A stretch of DNA of 64,000 nt, taken from assembly GCF_001456955.1 (NCBI RefSeq), contig NZ_KQ758469.1, positions 250,926-314,925 of the forward strand, read 5' to 3'. Origin of the DNA: Microbacterium enclense. GTDB taxonomy: Bacteria > Actinomycetota > Actinomycetes > Actinomycetales > Microbacteriaceae. The translations under genes were made by a program, and so were the position numbers. Each line of letters begins with the position of its first letter. The first letter of the stretch is position 1. Positions 15,544 to 25,115 of this stretch are shown piece by piece. A model generated the notes under the pieces. It ran no database searches. It was not told the DNA's origin and saw only the letters and a list, made by a program, of their open reading frames with translations.

Positions 15544-16521
15544 TCAGTAGGCCAGAGACCGGTCGACGGCCTCGAGGATGCGGTCGGCGTCGGGCAGGTA
15601 CGTGCCCTCGAGCTTCGCCGGCGGGAAGGGCACGTCGAAGCCCGAGACGCGCAGCACGGGCGCCTCGAGCGCGAAGAACGCCTTCTCCATGACGGTCGCG
15701 GCGATCTCGGAGCCGAGCGAGGTGAAGCCCGGGGCCTCCTGCGCGTAGACCATGCGACCGGTGCGGCGCACCGAGTCCAGCAGCGGGCCGAAGTCGACGG
15801 GCGACAGCGAGCGCAGGTCGATGACCTCGCAGCTCGTCCCCTCGCTCTCGGCCAGCGCGGCCGCCTGCAGCAGCGTCGTGACCATCGCGCCGTGACCGAC
15901 GAGCGTCACGTCGGTGCCGCGACGGATGACGCGGCTGGCGTGCAGCGGCAGGGCGGGGGCGGAGGTGTCGACCTCGCCCTTCTGCCAGTACTTCGCCTTG
16001 GGCTCGAGGAAGATCACCGGGTCGGGCGAGTCGATCGCCTGCTGGATCATCCAGTACGCGTCGTTCGCGTTCGACGGGCTCACCACGCGCAGACCCGGGG
16101 TGTGCGTGAAGTACGCCTCGGGGCTCTCCTGGTGGTGCTCGACCGCGCCGATGTGCCCGCCGTAGGGGATGCGGATGACGACGGGCATCTGCAGCGCGCC
16201 CTCGTGGCGGTTCGTGAGCTTCGCCAGCTGCGAGGTGATCTGGTCGAACGCGGGAAAGACGAAGCCGTCGAACTGGATCTCGAGCACGGGCCGGAATCCG
16301 CCCATCGCGAGGCCGATCGCGGTGCCGACGATGCCCGATTCCGCCAGCGGCGAGTCGATCACGCGGCGCGGACCGAAGTCTCTCTGCAGTCCCTCGGTCA
16401 CGCGGAAGACGCCGCCGAGCGGACCGATGTCCTCGCCCATGAGCAGCACGCGGTCGTTCGTCTCGAGCGCGCGGCGCAGGCCCGCGTTCAGCGCCCGGCT
16501 GATCGGAAGGTTCTCGCTCAC
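15544..16521 (-). CDS. bkdB: Branched-chain 2-oxoacid dehydrogenase E1 beta subunit
   Basis: This 325-residue protein pairs with the upstream alpha subunit to form the thiamine-diphosphate decarboxylase of the complex. Typical beta-subunit features are [19 protein letters not shown] near residue 27, [32 protein letters not shown] and [16 protein letters not shown] (substrate channel). The GTG start at 16521 overlaps the alpha-subunit stop by 4 bp (GTGA), so translation is coupled. Length and spacing are normal for the family. Confidence 0.92.
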   Translation of the reverse strand: MSENLPISRALNAGLRRALETNDRVLLMGEDIGPLGGVFRVTEGLQRDFGPRRVIDSPLAESGIVGTAIGLAMGGFRPVLEIQFDGFVFPAFDQITSQLAKLTNRHEGALQMPVVIRIPYGGHIGAVEHHQESPEAYFTHTPGLRVVSPSNANDAYWMIQQAIDSPDPVIFLEPKAKYWQKGEVDTSAPALPLHASRVIRRGTDVTLVGHGAMVTTLLQAAALAESEGTSCEVIDLRSLSPVDFGPLLDSVRRTGRMVYAQEAPGFTSLGSEIAATVMEKAFFALEAPVLRVSGFDVPFPPAKLEGTYLPDADRILEAVDRSLAY

Positions 16522-17648
16522 TGGGCGCCTCCTTCCATCGAGGCCTCGTAGTCGTCGAGCCAGCGCTGCTCCTCCTGGATCAGCGCGTGCGCCTCGGAGT
16601 AGACGCTGTCGAACATGTGCGAGCGCGGGATCGCGCCGAGCTCGTTGGTGCGCACGCGCACGTCGTGGGCGAGCGCGGCACCCTCGGCATCCGCGTCGTC
16701 GAAGAACTGCTGCGACGCGCCGCGCCCCTCGAGGTAGGTGCGCATGCGGGCGATCGGATCGCGCCGGGCCCACGCCTTCTCTTCGTCGGAGGTGCGGTAC
16801 TTCGTCGGGTCGTCGCTGGTCGTGTGCGCGCCCATGCGGTAGGTCATCGCCTCGATCGCGCGCGGGCCGCCGCCGGCGCGGGCTTCGTCGAGGGCGACCT
16901 TCGACACGGCGTAGCTGGCGAGCACGTCGTTGCCGTCGACCTGCAGGCTCGGGATGCCGTAGCCCTCGCCGCGCTTGTACAGCGGCGAGCGCGACTGCGT
17001 GGCCACGGGGACCGAGATGGCCCACTGGTTGTTCTGCAGGAAGAACACCTGCGGCGTCTGGAAGCTCGCCGCGAACACCATCGCCTCGTGCACGTCGCCC
17101 TGGCTGGAGGCGCCGTCGCCGTAGTAGACGATGACGGCCTCGTCGCGCTCGGGGTCGCCGGTGCCGCACTTGCCGTCGAACACCAGCCCCATGCCGAAGC
17201 CCGCGGCGTGCAGGGTCTGCGCGCCGAGCACGAGCGTGTAGATGTGGGTGTTGCCGTTCTTCGGATCGGTCGGATCCCACCCGCCGTGGGTGAGGCCGCG
17301 CATGAGCCGGATGATGTCGAGCGGATCGACGCCGCGGATGCGGGTGACCACGTGCTCGCGGTACGAGGGGAAGATGTGGTCCTGCGCGCGCGCGGCGCGG
17401 GCGGAGCCGACCTGCGCCGCCTCCTGCCCGAACGACGGCGGCCACAGGGCCAACTGGCCCTGGCGCTGCAGATTGGTCGCCTGCACGTCGAACGCGCGGA
17501 TCGAGACCATGTCGCGATAGAACGTCTCGAGTTCGGCGTCGGTCAGGGCGTCGATGAGCGGCAGGTAGCGCTCGGCGGCGGGCGTGGGCGCCAGCGTGCC
17601 GTCGGCTGCCAGAACGCGCACGAGAGCGGGGTCGTCGAGCGGGGTCAT
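16518..17648 (-). CDS. bkdA: Branched-chain 2-oxoacid dehydrogenase E1 alpha subunit
   Basis: This 376-residue subunit carries the thiamine-diphosphate motif, seen as [16 protein letters not shown] ending in [11 protein letters not shown] (GDG...NN, about residues 175-208), and the phosphorylation-loop region [16 protein letters not shown] found in branched-chain E1alpha proteins. It decarboxylates 2-oxo acids derived from Leu, Ile and Val. It is the first gene of E1alpha-E1beta-E2. The ATG at 17648 has no ribosome site but lies 6 bp after a TTAGCGT box, which suggests a leaderless transcript. Confidence 0.93.
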   Translation of the reverse strand: MTPLDDPALVRVLAADGTLAPTPAAERYLPLIDALTDAELETFYRDMVSIRAFDVQATNLQRQGQLALWPPSFGQEAAQVGSARAARAQDHIFPSYREHVVTRIRGVDPLDIIRLMRGLTHGGWDPTDPKNGNTHIYTLVLGAQTLHAAGFGMGLVFDGKCGTGDPERDEAVIVYYGDGASSQGDVHEAMVFAASFQTPQVFFLQNNQWAISVPVATQSRSPLYKRGEGYGIPSLQVDGNDVLASYAVSKVALDEARAGGGPRAIEAMTYRMGAHTTSDDPTKYRTSDEEKAWARRDPIARMRTYLEGRGASQQFFDDADAEGAALAHDVRVRTNELGAIPRSHMFDSVYSEAHALIQEEQRWLDDYEASMEGGAQ

Positions 17649-17765
17649 CCCCCCACGCTAACCCCCGGCCCATGCGCGCGACCGCATGAGGTGCACAACG
17701 GATGCCGGAATTCGCCGTTGACGTCAGACAAACGGATGCCAAGCGGCGGCGCTGCGTCGACTCCC

Positions 17766-17843
17766 GGTCCCTTCGACGGGCTCCGGGACCTCCGCCCCGT
17801 CACCGGGGCGGGCGCGAGGTGGCTGAGCCCGTCGAAGCCACCG
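17766..17843. repeat. REP-like palindromic element ('ctgagcccgtcgaag' family)
   Basis: Two halves, GGTCCCTTCGACGGGCTCCG (from 17766) and GGTGGCTGAGCCCGTCGAAG (from 17818), are inverted relative to each other in the gap between the E1alpha and HisC-type genes. The same family occurs at 19467-19578 and 28671-28850. Confidence 0.75.
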
Positions 17844-17864
17844 GGGGCCGCACCGCCGCCTCGG

Positions 17865-18941
17865 TCAGCGCGCGGCGGTGGCGGCGGCGACCTCGACGAT
17901 GCGGTCGAGCGACTCCTCTTCCCCGATGGAGATGCGGATGCCGTCGCCGGCGAACGGGCGCACGATGAGCCCGGCCGCATCGAACGCGGCGGCCACCTCG
18001 AGCGTGCGCTCGCCCGCGGCGAGCCAGACGAAGTTGCCCTGCGCGTCGGGCACGTCCCACCCGGTCTCGCGCAGGCGGTCGACCAGCCGGTCGCGCCGCT
18101 CGGCGATCACCGAGACGCGGTGCAGCAGCTCGCTCTCGGCATCCAGGCTCGCCAGCGCCGCGGCCTCGCCCGCGGCCGTGACCGACAGCGGGATCGCCGT
18201 GCTGCGGGCGGCGTCCAGCACCGCCTGGTTGCCGATGGCGTAACCGACGCGCAGGCCGGCCAGGCCGTACGCCTTGGAGAAGGTGCGGAGCACCACGATG
18301 TTGGGGCGGTCGAGCACGGCGCGCACGCGGCCGCCCTCGACCGAGCTGCGGTCGGTGACGAACTCGGCGTAGGCCTCGTCGAGCACGATGAGCACGTCGC
18401 GCGGAACCTCGTCGACGAAGGCGGCGAACTCGTCGTAGCCGACGGTGGGACCGGTGGGGTTGTTGGGACTGCAGACGATCACCAGGCGCGTGCGCTCGGT
18501 GACGGCGGCGGCCATGGCCGGGAGGTCGTGGCGGGCCTCGGTCGTCAGCGGCACCTGCACGCTCGTCGCACCCGTCACCGCGACGAGCGAGGGATAGGCC
18601 TCGAACGAGCGCCACGCGTAGACGACCTCGTCGCCCGGGCCCGAGGTCGCCAGAAGCAGCTGCGCGAGCAGCGAGACGCTGCCGGCTCCGACGTGCACCT
18701 CGTCGGGCGAGACGCCGTACCGCGCGGCCAGACGCTCGCGCAGGCGTGCGGCCGTGGCATCCGGGTACCTGTTGAAGGCACCCGCCGCGTGGACCGCCTC
18801 GAGCACCCCGGGGAGCGGCTCGAAGGGGTTCTCGTTGCTCGAGAGCTTGAAGGCGTCGGGGCTGGCCTGTCGTCCCTGGCGGTACGCGGGCAGCGCGGCG
18901 ATCTCGGGGCGGATCCGGGGCAGCACCTTCTCGTCACTCAC
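17865..18941 (-). CDS. hisC: Histidinol-phosphate/aromatic aminotransferase (class I/II, PLP)
   Basis: This is a 358-residue cytosolic PLP enzyme of normal HisC length. The PLP-binding lysine is in [16 protein letters not shown] (about residue 225); [19 protein letters not shown] and the C-terminal [11 protein letters not shown] with the substrate-binding Arg are all present. It converts imidazole-acetol phosphate to histidinol phosphate or transaminates aromatic 2-oxo acids. It is not next to other his genes, so an accessory aromatic aminotransferase (pat-type) role is possible. The GTG start at 18941 lies about 7 bp after a TTAGGCT box, with no ribosome site, so the mRNA is probably leaderless. 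It is divergent from the holin-like gene. Confidence 0.85.
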   Translation of the reverse strand: MSDEKVLPRIRPEIAALPAYRQGRQASPDAFKLSSNENPFEPLPGVLEAVHAAGAFNRYPDATAARLRERLAARYGVSPDEVHVGAGSVSLLAQLLLATSGPGDEVVYAWRSFEAYPSLVAVTGATSVQVPLTTEARHDLPAMAAAVTERTRLVIVCSPNNPTGPTVGYDEFAAFVDEVPRDVLIVLDEAYAEFVTDRSSVEGGRVRAVLDRPNIVVLRTFSKAYGLAGLRVGYAIGNQAVLDAARSTAIPLSVTAAGEAAALASLDAESELLHRVSVIAERRDRLVDRLRETGWDVPDAQGNFVWLAAGERTLEVAAAFDAAGLIVRPFAGDGIRISIGEEESLDRIVEVAAATAAR

Positions 18942-19038
18942 CCCGCGAGCCTAACCGCGGGGCCGCTGGTTTCGTCAGCCCCTCCTCCACAGGTGCAACG
19001 CCCTGACGGCGACCGCCCGCGCGTGCCAGGGTGGGGGC

Positions 19039-19443
19039 ATGCGCTTCGTCGTCCGCGTCGCCGTCAACGCCTTCGCCATCTGGATCGTCACCCTGCTGCC
19101 CGCCCTGCAGGTGCGGCTCATCCCCTTCGCCCCCGGCGAGTGGGCGCAGGTGCTGCTCACGCTGCTGCTCGTGGGGCTGATCTTCGCGCTCGTGAACACC
19201 ATCGTGGGCACGGTGGTGAAGATCGTCGCCATCCCGCTCTACATCCTCACGCTCGGGTTGATCTCGCTGATCATCAACGGATTCCTGCTCTGGCTGACCG
19301 CGGTCATCACCGAGAACTGGGACTGGGGGCTGCGCACCGGCGAGTTCTGGCTCACGGTGATCGCCGCCCTCGTCATCGGCATCATCAACGCCGTGCTCGG
19401 CGGCATCCTGCGTCCGCGGCGCGAGGAGCGCGAGCGCCGCTGA
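19039..19443 (+). CDS. Small four-helix membrane protein, phage-holin-4-2-like
   Basis: The 134-residue protein is almost entirely hydrophobic, with four predicted helices at about residues 5-24, 35-62, 68-90 and 103-125, and a basic tail (RPRREERERR). The pattern fits the 'phage holin family 4_2' of chromosomal actinobacterial and cyanobacterial proteins, for which a lytic role is not established. There are no phage genes nearby, so this is unlikely to be a prophage holin. The ATG at 19039 is the only reasonable start. Confidence 0.8.
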   Translation: MRFVVRVAVNAFAIWIVTLLPALQVRLIPFAPGEWAQVLLTLLLVGLIFALVNTIVGTVVKIVAIPLYILTLGLISLIINGFLLWLTAVITENWDWGLRTGEFWLTVIAALVIGIINAVLGGILRPRREERERR

Positions 19444-19466
19444 CGACGCCCGCGCGTCTGCGGCGA

Positions 19467-19578
19467 GGTCTCGAGCCCGTCGAAGGGACCGCGACCCGCA
19501 GCCGCCCCCAGAAACCGGATGGCATTGCCTCGCGCATCCCCACGCGATCCGAGGCCCCTGAGCCCGTCGAAGGGACCG
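19467..19578. repeat. Two REP-like half elements ('agcccgtcgaagggacc')
   Basis: GAGCCCGTCGAAGGGACCGC occurs at about 19474 and, with a one-base change at the start, about 19559, in the 210-bp gap before the phosphatase gene. These are half-sites of the family at 17766 and 28671. Confidence 0.65.
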
Positions 19579-19653
19579 CAACCCTCGTGCGCCCGGACGC
19601 GACGCCCGCAATCGACGGGTGCGGTCGCGGCCCGTCCCCGCCATGATGGAGGG

Positions 19654-20160
19654 ATGACCGCGAGTGCCGACGCGCCCTTCCGCGTCGTGTTCGTCTGCAG
19701 CGGCAACATCTGCCGGTCGCCGATGGCCGATGTGGTGTTCCGTCATCTCGCGGAAGCCTCGGGCCTCGGCGCCCGCATCGCGTCGAGCTCTGCCGGCACG
19801 GGCGACTGGCACGTCGGCGAGCGCGCCGACCACCGCACCCTCGCCGCCCTCGACCGCCTCGGCTACGACGGCGCGGCGCATCGCGCGCGGCAGTTCCAGT
19901 ACGCCGACTTCACCCGCAACGACCTCGTCGTCGCCCTCGACCGCAGTCACGAGCGCGTCCTGCGCGGGTGGGCGCGTGACGACGACGACACCGACAAGAT
20001 CGCGCTGCTGCAGTCGTTCCTCGCGGATGCCGAGACCCTCGACGTCCCCGATCCGTACTACGCCGGGGCCCCGATGTTCGACGAGGTGCTCGGTATGATC
20101 GAGCGAGCCAGCCGCGCCCTGTTCCGGCAGCTCGAGCCCGCCATCCGTTCCGCGGGCTGA
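19654..20160 (+). CDS. Low-molecular-weight protein-tyrosine phosphatase
   Basis: This 168-residue cytosolic phosphatase has the P-loop C-X5-R at its N-terminus (VFVCSGNICRSPMAD, residues 11-25) and the general-acid Asp in the late DVPDPYYAG motif. Both are hallmarks of LMW-PTPs, which dephosphorylate phosphotyrosine or arginine phosphate. The length is normal. The ATG at 19654 lies 6 bp after CATGAT and may be leaderless, though GGAGG also precedes it closely. purB follows after 27 bp. Confidence 0.9.
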   Translation: MTASADAPFRVVFVCSGNICRSPMADVVFRHLAEASGLGARIASSSAGTGDWHVGERADHRTLAALDRLGYDGAAHRARQFQYADFTRNDLVVALDRSHERVLRGWARDDDDTDKIALLQSFLADAETLDVPDPYYAGAPMFDEVLGMIERASRALFRQLEPAIRSAG

Positions 20161-20187
20161 CCCGTTCGCGCGACCCCCGGGAGACCC

Positions 20188-21567
20188 GTGTCCTCTCTGC
20201 CTCCGCAGCCCCTCAGCCCGCTCGACGGCCGGTACTTCGCCACCGTGCAGGAGATCGGCGACTACCTGTCGGAGGCGGGCCTGAATCGCGCCCGCGTCGA
20301 GGTCGAGGTCGAGTGGCTGCTCGCCCTCACCGACCGCTCGCTGTTCGGCACGTCGCCGGTGTCGGATGCCGACCGGGCACGCCTCCGCGCGCTGTACGAG
20401 GACTTCGGCGCCGACGAGATCGCGTGGCTGCGCGAGAAAGAGGCCGTCACGCGCCACGACGTCAAGGCCGTCGAGTACCTCGTGCGCGACCGCCTCGACA
20501 CCCTGGGCCTCACCGCCCTCGCCGAGCTGACGCACTTCGCGTGCACCAGCGAAGACATCAACTCCACCGCCTACGCCCTCACGGTGCAGCGTGCGGTCGA
20601 GCGCGTGTGGCTGCCCAAGCTCCGCGCGGTGGCCGCCGCCCTCGCCGAGCTCGCCGTCGCGCACCGCGACGCCGCGATGCTCTCGCGCACCCACGGCCAG
20701 CCCGCCACGCCCACCACGATGGGCAAGGAGATCGGCGTGTTCGCGTGGCGCCTCGAGCGCGTCATCCGTCAGCTGGATGCCGGGGAGTACCTCGCGAAGT
20801 TCTCCGGCGCCACCGGCACCTGGTCGGCGCACGTCGCCGCCGAGCCCGACGTCGACTGGCCGTCGCTGACGCGCGAGTTCATCGAGTCGCTCGGCCTCGG
20901 CTTCAACCCGGTCACCACCCAAATCGAGTCGCACGACTGGCAGGTCGAGCTGTACGACCGCGCGCGGCACGCGGGTGGCATCCTGCACAACCTCGCCACC
21001 GACATCTGGACCTACATCTCGCTCGGGTACTTCACGCAGATCCCCGTCGCCGGCGCCACCGGCTCGTCGACGATGCCGCACAAGATCAACCCGATCCGGT
21101 TCGAGAACGCCGAGGCCAACCTCGAGATCGCCGGCGGGTTGTTCACCACGCTGGCATCCACCCTGGTGACGAGCCGCCTGCAGCGCGACCTGACCGACTC
21201 CACGACGCAGCGCAACATCGGCGTCGCGTTCGGGCACTCGCTGCTCGCACTCGACAACCTGCAGCGCGGGCTCACCGAGATCTCGCTCGCCGAGAACGTG
21301 CTGCTGGCCGACCTCGACGTGAACTGGGAGGTGCTCGCCGAGGCCATCCAGACCGTGGTGCGCGCCGAGATCGCCGCGGGTCGCTCGCAGATCACCGACC
21401 CCTACGCGCTGCTGAAAGACCTCACGCGCGGTCGCCGCGTCGGCGCCCCCGAGCTGGCCGAATTCGTGCGCGGCCTCGACATCGGGGATGCCGCGAAACA
21501 GCGACTCCTCGCGCTCACGCCCGCCGCGTACGCGGGGCTGGCGTCGCGGGTGGTCGACGCGCTGTAA
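20188..21567 (+). CDS. purB: Adenylosuccinate lyase
   Basis: This 459-residue enzyme of purine synthesis cleaves SAICAR and adenylosuccinate, releasing fumarate. The fumarase/aspartase superfamily signature GSSTMPHKINPIRFENAE is present (about residues 292-309), as are TSEDINSTAYAL and SRTHGQPATPTTMGKE with catalytic His. The longer form with NTVQ-like N-terminal LSPLDGRY is the gamma-proteobacterial/actinobacterial subtype. The GTG at 20188 follows GGGAGA. It stands after the phosphatase gene rather than in a pur operon. Confidence 0.95.
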   Translation: MSSLPPQPLSPLDGRYFATVQEIGDYLSEAGLNRARVEVEVEWLLALTDRSLFGTSPVSDADRARLRALYEDFGADEIAWLREKEAVTRHDVKAVEYLVRDRLDTLGLTALAELTHFACTSEDINSTAYALTVQRAVERVWLPKLRAVAAALAELAVAHRDAAMLSRTHGQPATPTTMGKEIGVFAWRLERVIRQLDAGEYLAKFSGATGTWSAHVAAEPDVDWPSLTREFIESLGLGFNPVTTQIESHDWQVELYDRARHAGGILHNLATDIWTYISLGYFTQIPVAGATGSSTMPHKINPIRFENAEANLEIAGGLFTTLASTLVTSRLQRDLTDSTTQRNIGVAFGHSLLALDNLQRGLTEISLAENVLLADLDVNWEVLAEAIQTVVRAEIAAGRSQITDPYALLKDLTRGRRVGAPELAEFVRGLDIGDAAKQRLLALTPAAYAGLASRVVDAL

Positions 21568-21653
21568 GGCGCCGCGCGGCCGCAACGCACCCGGCGAGCG
21601 GCCGTCGAAGTCGACGGGTCGGTCGCCGGCGTGCGTAACGCCGCCGGGCGGCC

Positions 21654-21760
21654 GCACGCCTGCACGGCGCCGCCCGGCGTGGCGAACTCACCGCCCGGCG
21701 GCGGCGCACGCCTGCACGGCCCCGACCGGTGTGGCGGGCTCGCCGCCCCGCGGCGCCCGC
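21654..21760. repeat. Degenerate 53-bp direct repeat
   Basis: GCACGCCTGCACGGC opens two neighbouring units (about 21654 and 21706), each continuing into CGGCGTGGCGAACTC-like and CGCCCGGCGG-like stretches. It occupies the purB-GH43 gap together with the promoter at 21822-21863. Confidence 0.55.
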
Positions 21761-21821
21761 TGGTAGGGCGGCCCGCGGTGCCCCCGCACCGCGCCACCGA
21801 GGCGTCTGCGCAGAGAAAGCA

Positions 21822-21863
21822 CTGGACGCCGCGCCCCGTCCGCTCATAATGTTGACGTCAACA
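21822..21863 (+). promoter_or_regulatory. Promoter with perfect palindromic operator, exo-galactanase-like gene
   Basis: A -35 box CTGGAC (21822-21827) and a -10 box CATAAT (21845-21850) are 17 bp apart. The perfect palindrome TGTTGACGTCAACA (21850-21863) begins on the last base of the -10 and would cover the transcription start, a classic LacI-family repressor position. A near copy lies at 5281-5294. Confidence 0.65.
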
Positions 21864-21929
21864 CACCCCCACCACGACCCCCGGGTCGTCATGCGCCGCA
21901 TCGTCGCGGCGCAGATCGGAACAGACGCG

Positions 21930-24779
21930 ATGACGCCTCGACGCCCCTCTTTCACACGCCGACTCCTCGCGGCCGCCACGGCCGCCGTGCTCGCCGGGAC
22001 CCTGGCATCCCCCCTCAGCGCCGCCGCCGCGGACGGGGTCGCGACCGACCCGAACGACGGCGTCCCGCGCATCGACCCGCCCGTGACGTACACGAACTTC
22101 CAGCCCCTGGCCGACCCCGGGGCGAGCGCGGCGACCTACTTCCAGCCGAAGTGGCACGACACCGACGGCCGGCACATCCAGGCGCACGGTGGACAGGTCG
22201 TCACCACCGAGGAGAACGGCCAGACCGTCTACTACTGGTACGGCGAAGACCGCACGAAGGGCTACTGGAACAGCCCCGGCGTCGCCGTCTACCGCTCGAC
22301 GGATGCCAAGAACTGGACGAATCTGGGCGACGCGCTGCGCAGCATCTCGACGCGCGACGACCTGCTCACGCCCTACTTCGAGGAGCTCTACGACACCGTC
22401 GACGAGAACGGCCAGCCCCGCACCGAGAAGATCGACGCGCTGGCCTACCACCTGAACTCGACGCAGAACTCCGACTACACCGCGATCTTCGAGCGCCCCA
22501 AGGTGCTGCACAACGACAAGACCGGCCAGTGGGTGATGTGGTGGCACGCCGACGGCCGCATCGCCCCCGGCGGCAGCACGTACGCCCGGTCGATGGCGGC
22601 GGTCGCCGTGTCGGACTCCCCCGCGGGTCCCTTCCGCATGACGGGCGCTTTCCGCATGCCCAACCGCCAGAACTACCAGGCCTGCACGCAGTACGCCGTG
22701 CCGGGCCAGGCGCGCGACATGACGGTGTTCCAAGACGACGACGGCAAGGCCTACATCTCGTACTCGTCGGAGGAGAACTACACCCTGTACGTCGCCGAGC
22801 TCGACGACTCGTACACGAACGTCACCCACACCACCGACTCGGACACGCTCGACGTGAACCAGTACTCCGAGGACGGCCGCTACCCCTACGTCTTCGCCGA
22901 CGGCACGCCCGAGGCGCCGGTGCGCGGCGAGGACTTCCAGATCGTCAAGGAATGCGGTCACCTCGAGGCACCCGCCATCTTCGAGCGCGACGGCACGTAC
23001 AGCGTCGTGACCTCGGGAGCGACCGGGTGGGCACCCAACCCGCAGACGTACTACACGACGAAGAACCTGATGGGCACGTGGATCCGCGGCATCGAGGCGG
23101 ATGACGCCAACGAGACGGTGCTCTACAACTCCATCCCCGATGACGGCGACGGGCTGCTGTCGGTCGGCGATGCGCGCCGCACCACCTTCGGGTCGCAGAC
23201 CACGAACGTTTTCGAGCTCGAGCCCGGCAAGTTCGTCTACATGGGCGACCGCTGGAACGAGGGCAAGTCCGATTCCACCTACGTCTGGCTGCCGCTGACG
23301 ATCGGTGAGAACGGCCGCCTCGAGATGCACAACCCCGCCGCCGAAGACCCCGCGCGCTACGGCAACGGCTGGGACGCCTCGTACTGGGACGACAAGGGCT
23401 TCGGTCACGGCACGTGGAAGGTCGTCGACGACCGCCTGCCCGACACGGTGCGCCGCGGCACATCGACGACGCTGCCCACCACGGTCGCGGTCGAGGTCGA
23501 CGGGCGGCGCGCCGACGTCGGCGTGACCTGGACCTCGCTCGACACCGGCCGCCTGGGCACCCGCACGCTCACGGGCACCCTCGCCGCCGACGCCGACTTC
23601 ACCGTCGGCCGCACCTTCACCCGCACCGTCGACGTCGTCGAGCCCGGCATCGCCCAGATCGCACCCGAGGCCGCCGTCTCGGCATCCCACCGCAACGACC
23701 TCGCCCGCACGGTCATCGACGGGCGCACGTCGAAGGGCTGGGACGACTGGTCCAGCAGCGGCTACCCGCGCGACAGCTGGCTCGCCTTCGAGTGGGACAC
23801 CGCCCGCGCGATCGACTCGGTCGTCGTCGACACCTATAAGGACGGGGCCACCGCCACCTGGCCCTCGCGCATCGAGGTGCAGTACCGCGACGCGAACGGC
23901 GCCTGGGCGAGCTCGCAGGTGGCCGCCACCGTCGCACAGGATGCCACGCAGCCCGCGCCCGTCGTCACCCTCGACACCCGTGCGCTCGCGCCGATGAGCG
24001 CCCTGCGCCTGCGCATGACCACGCAGACGAACACGTGGCAGTCGATCGCCGAGGTCTCGATCTGGGGCCAGCCCGGAGTGCCCAACGTGTGCCGCGCGAG
24101 CGACGCCACGGTGGCGGCGTCGTTCTGGCAGACCCGGTACGAGGTCATGACGCCCAACCTCGCCTGCGACGGCCGCCGCGGCACCTCGTGGTCGACCTGG
24201 AGCGACACCGCCCTCAAGGACAGCGCGACGTTCACCCTCACGACCGGCAGCGCGCACGGGATCGGCGGCGTCGAGTTCACGAACATCGAGGGCAAGGTCA
24301 CCGGTGTGAGCGCCGAGTACCGCACCGCCGACGGCACGTGGACCCCGGTGGCCCTGATCGGCGGCGCCCCCGCCGTCGTCAACAACGCCAAGACGACCCT
24401 GCGCTTCGAGCCCGTGCGCGCCACCGGACTGCGGCTGACCTTCGCGACCCCCGGCTCGTACCTAAAGATCCCCGAGATCGTGGTGCCCGAGGTCGTCGTG
24501 CCGCCGAAGGCCGCCGTCACGGTCGCCTCGCGCTGCATCGGCGGGCGCGTCACCCTCGTCACCACGGTGCGCAACGCCGAGTCGATGCCGGTCGACGTCG
24601 AGGTCTCATCGCCGTGGGGTCGTCGCACGCTGACGGCGATGCAGCCCGGACAGACCGCCTCGATCGCGCAGTCCACGCGCGCGGCGTCGATCAACGCGGG
24701 CACCGTCACGGCGTCGACGTCGGCCGGCGACGTCCGCGGATCGCAGGAGGTGGCCTTCACCGCGCGCAGCTGCGGCTGA
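21930..24779 (+). CDS. Secreted GH43 enzyme, exo-beta-1,3-galactanase-like, with discoidin domains
   Basis: This 949-residue secreted enzyme has a signal peptide (basic PRRPSFTRRL, hydrophobic core, cleavage near ASPLSAAAA). Its GH43 domain has features of subfamily 24 exo-1,3-galactanases: IQAHGGQV with VYYWYGE near the start, and YMGDRWN followed by TYVWLPL near the end. Then come an Ig-like (BIG_4-like) repeat, an F5/8-type (discoidin) carbohydrate-binding domain (about residues 570-705), a second discoidin-like region, and the C-terminal two-cysteine domain shared with the GH43 proteins at 2112 and 6571. It probably trims the galactan backbone of arabinogalactan. The ATG at 21930 is preferred over 21891 because it gives a proper signal peptide and has GGA upstream. 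It stands alone, but its operator suggests control by a LacI-type protein. Confidence 0.82.
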   Translation: MTPRRPSFTRRLLAAATAAVLAGTLASPLSAAAADGVATDPNDGVPRIDPPVTYTNFQPLADPGASAATYFQPKWHDTDGRHIQAHGGQVVTTEENGQTVYYWYGEDRTKGYWNSPGVAVYRSTDAKNWTNLGDALRSISTRDDLLTPYFEELYDTVDENGQPRTEKIDALAYHLNSTQNSDYTAIFERPKVLHNDKTGQWVMWWHADGRIAPGGSTYARSMAAVAVSDSPAGPFRMTGAFRMPNRQNYQACTQYAVPGQARDMTVFQDDDGKAYISYSSEENYTLYVAELDDSYTNVTHTTDSDTLDVNQYSEDGRYPYVFADGTPEAPVRGEDFQIVKECGHLEAPAIFERDGTYSVVTSGATGWAPNPQTYYTTKNLMGTWIRGIEADDANETVLYNSIPDDGDGLLSVGDARRTTFGSQTTNVFELEPGKFVYMGDRWNEGKSDSTYVWLPLTIGENGRLEMHNPAAEDPARYGNGWDASYWDDKGFGHGTWKVVDDRLPDTVRRGTSTTLPTTVAVEVDGRRADVGVTWTSLDTGRLGTRTLTGTLAADADFTVGRTFTRTVDVVEPGIAQIAPEAAVSASHRNDLARTVIDGRTSKGWDDWSSSGYPRDSWLAFEWDTARAIDSVVVDTYKDGATATWPSRIEVQYRDANGAWASSQVAATVAQDATQPAPVVTLDTRALAPMSALRLRMTTQTNTWQSIAEVSIWGQPGVPNVCRASDATVAASFWQTRYEVMTPNLACDGRRGTSWSTWSDTALKDSATFTLTTGSAHGIGGVEFTNIEGKVTGVSAEYRTADGTWTPVALIGGAPAVVNNAKTTLRFEPVRATGLRLTFATPGSYLKIPEIVVPEVVVPPKAAVTVASRCIGGRVTLVTTVRNAESMPVDVEVSSPWGRRTLTAMQPGQTASIAQSTRAASINAGTVTASTSAGDVRGSQEVAFTARSCG

Positions 24780-24942
24780 CCCATCCGACGCCCGGCCCGG
24801 CTCGCGCCCGCACGCGCGCCGGGGCGGGCGTCGTCCGTGCGGGGCGGTGTTGTGCGTGCGGGGCATTGCCGGCGCGTGCGGTAGCGGGGTTACGCGTGCG
24901 GCAGCGCCGGCGCGTGCGGCGGGGCGCTGGCGCGTGCGGGGT

Positions 24943-25080
24943 CCACCATCCATCCGCGGCGCGCGCGATCCCGGCATCTCTCCGCAGCGGCACAGGCCCG
25001 GCATCCATTTACGGCACGTGCGGAGCCGGCATCCCTCCGCGGCGCGCACGACCCCGGCATCCATCCCCGCCGTGAGCGCC
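24943..25080. repeat. Degenerate tandem repeat, about five 27-bp units
   Basis: Units begin CGGCATCC-A/C-TCCGCGGCGCGC with variation. Upstream of it (24840-24940) 'gcgcgtgcgg' recurs irregularly. The 24780-25115 gap holds no convincing gene. Confidence 0.6.
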
Positions 25081-25115
25081 CGGGGCGCTGCGGCGCGCGC
25101 GGGAGAATGGATGCC

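Noticed and set aside
19039..19443. Holin-like gene as a sign of a prophage
   Set aside because: No other phage gene, integrase or attachment site is visible; such four-helix proteins are common chromosomal genes in actinobacteria.
21891..21929. An earlier ATG (21891) for the exo-galactanase-like gene
   Set aside because: It has no ribosome site and would put 13 extra residues before a good signal peptide; the ATG at 21930 fits better.
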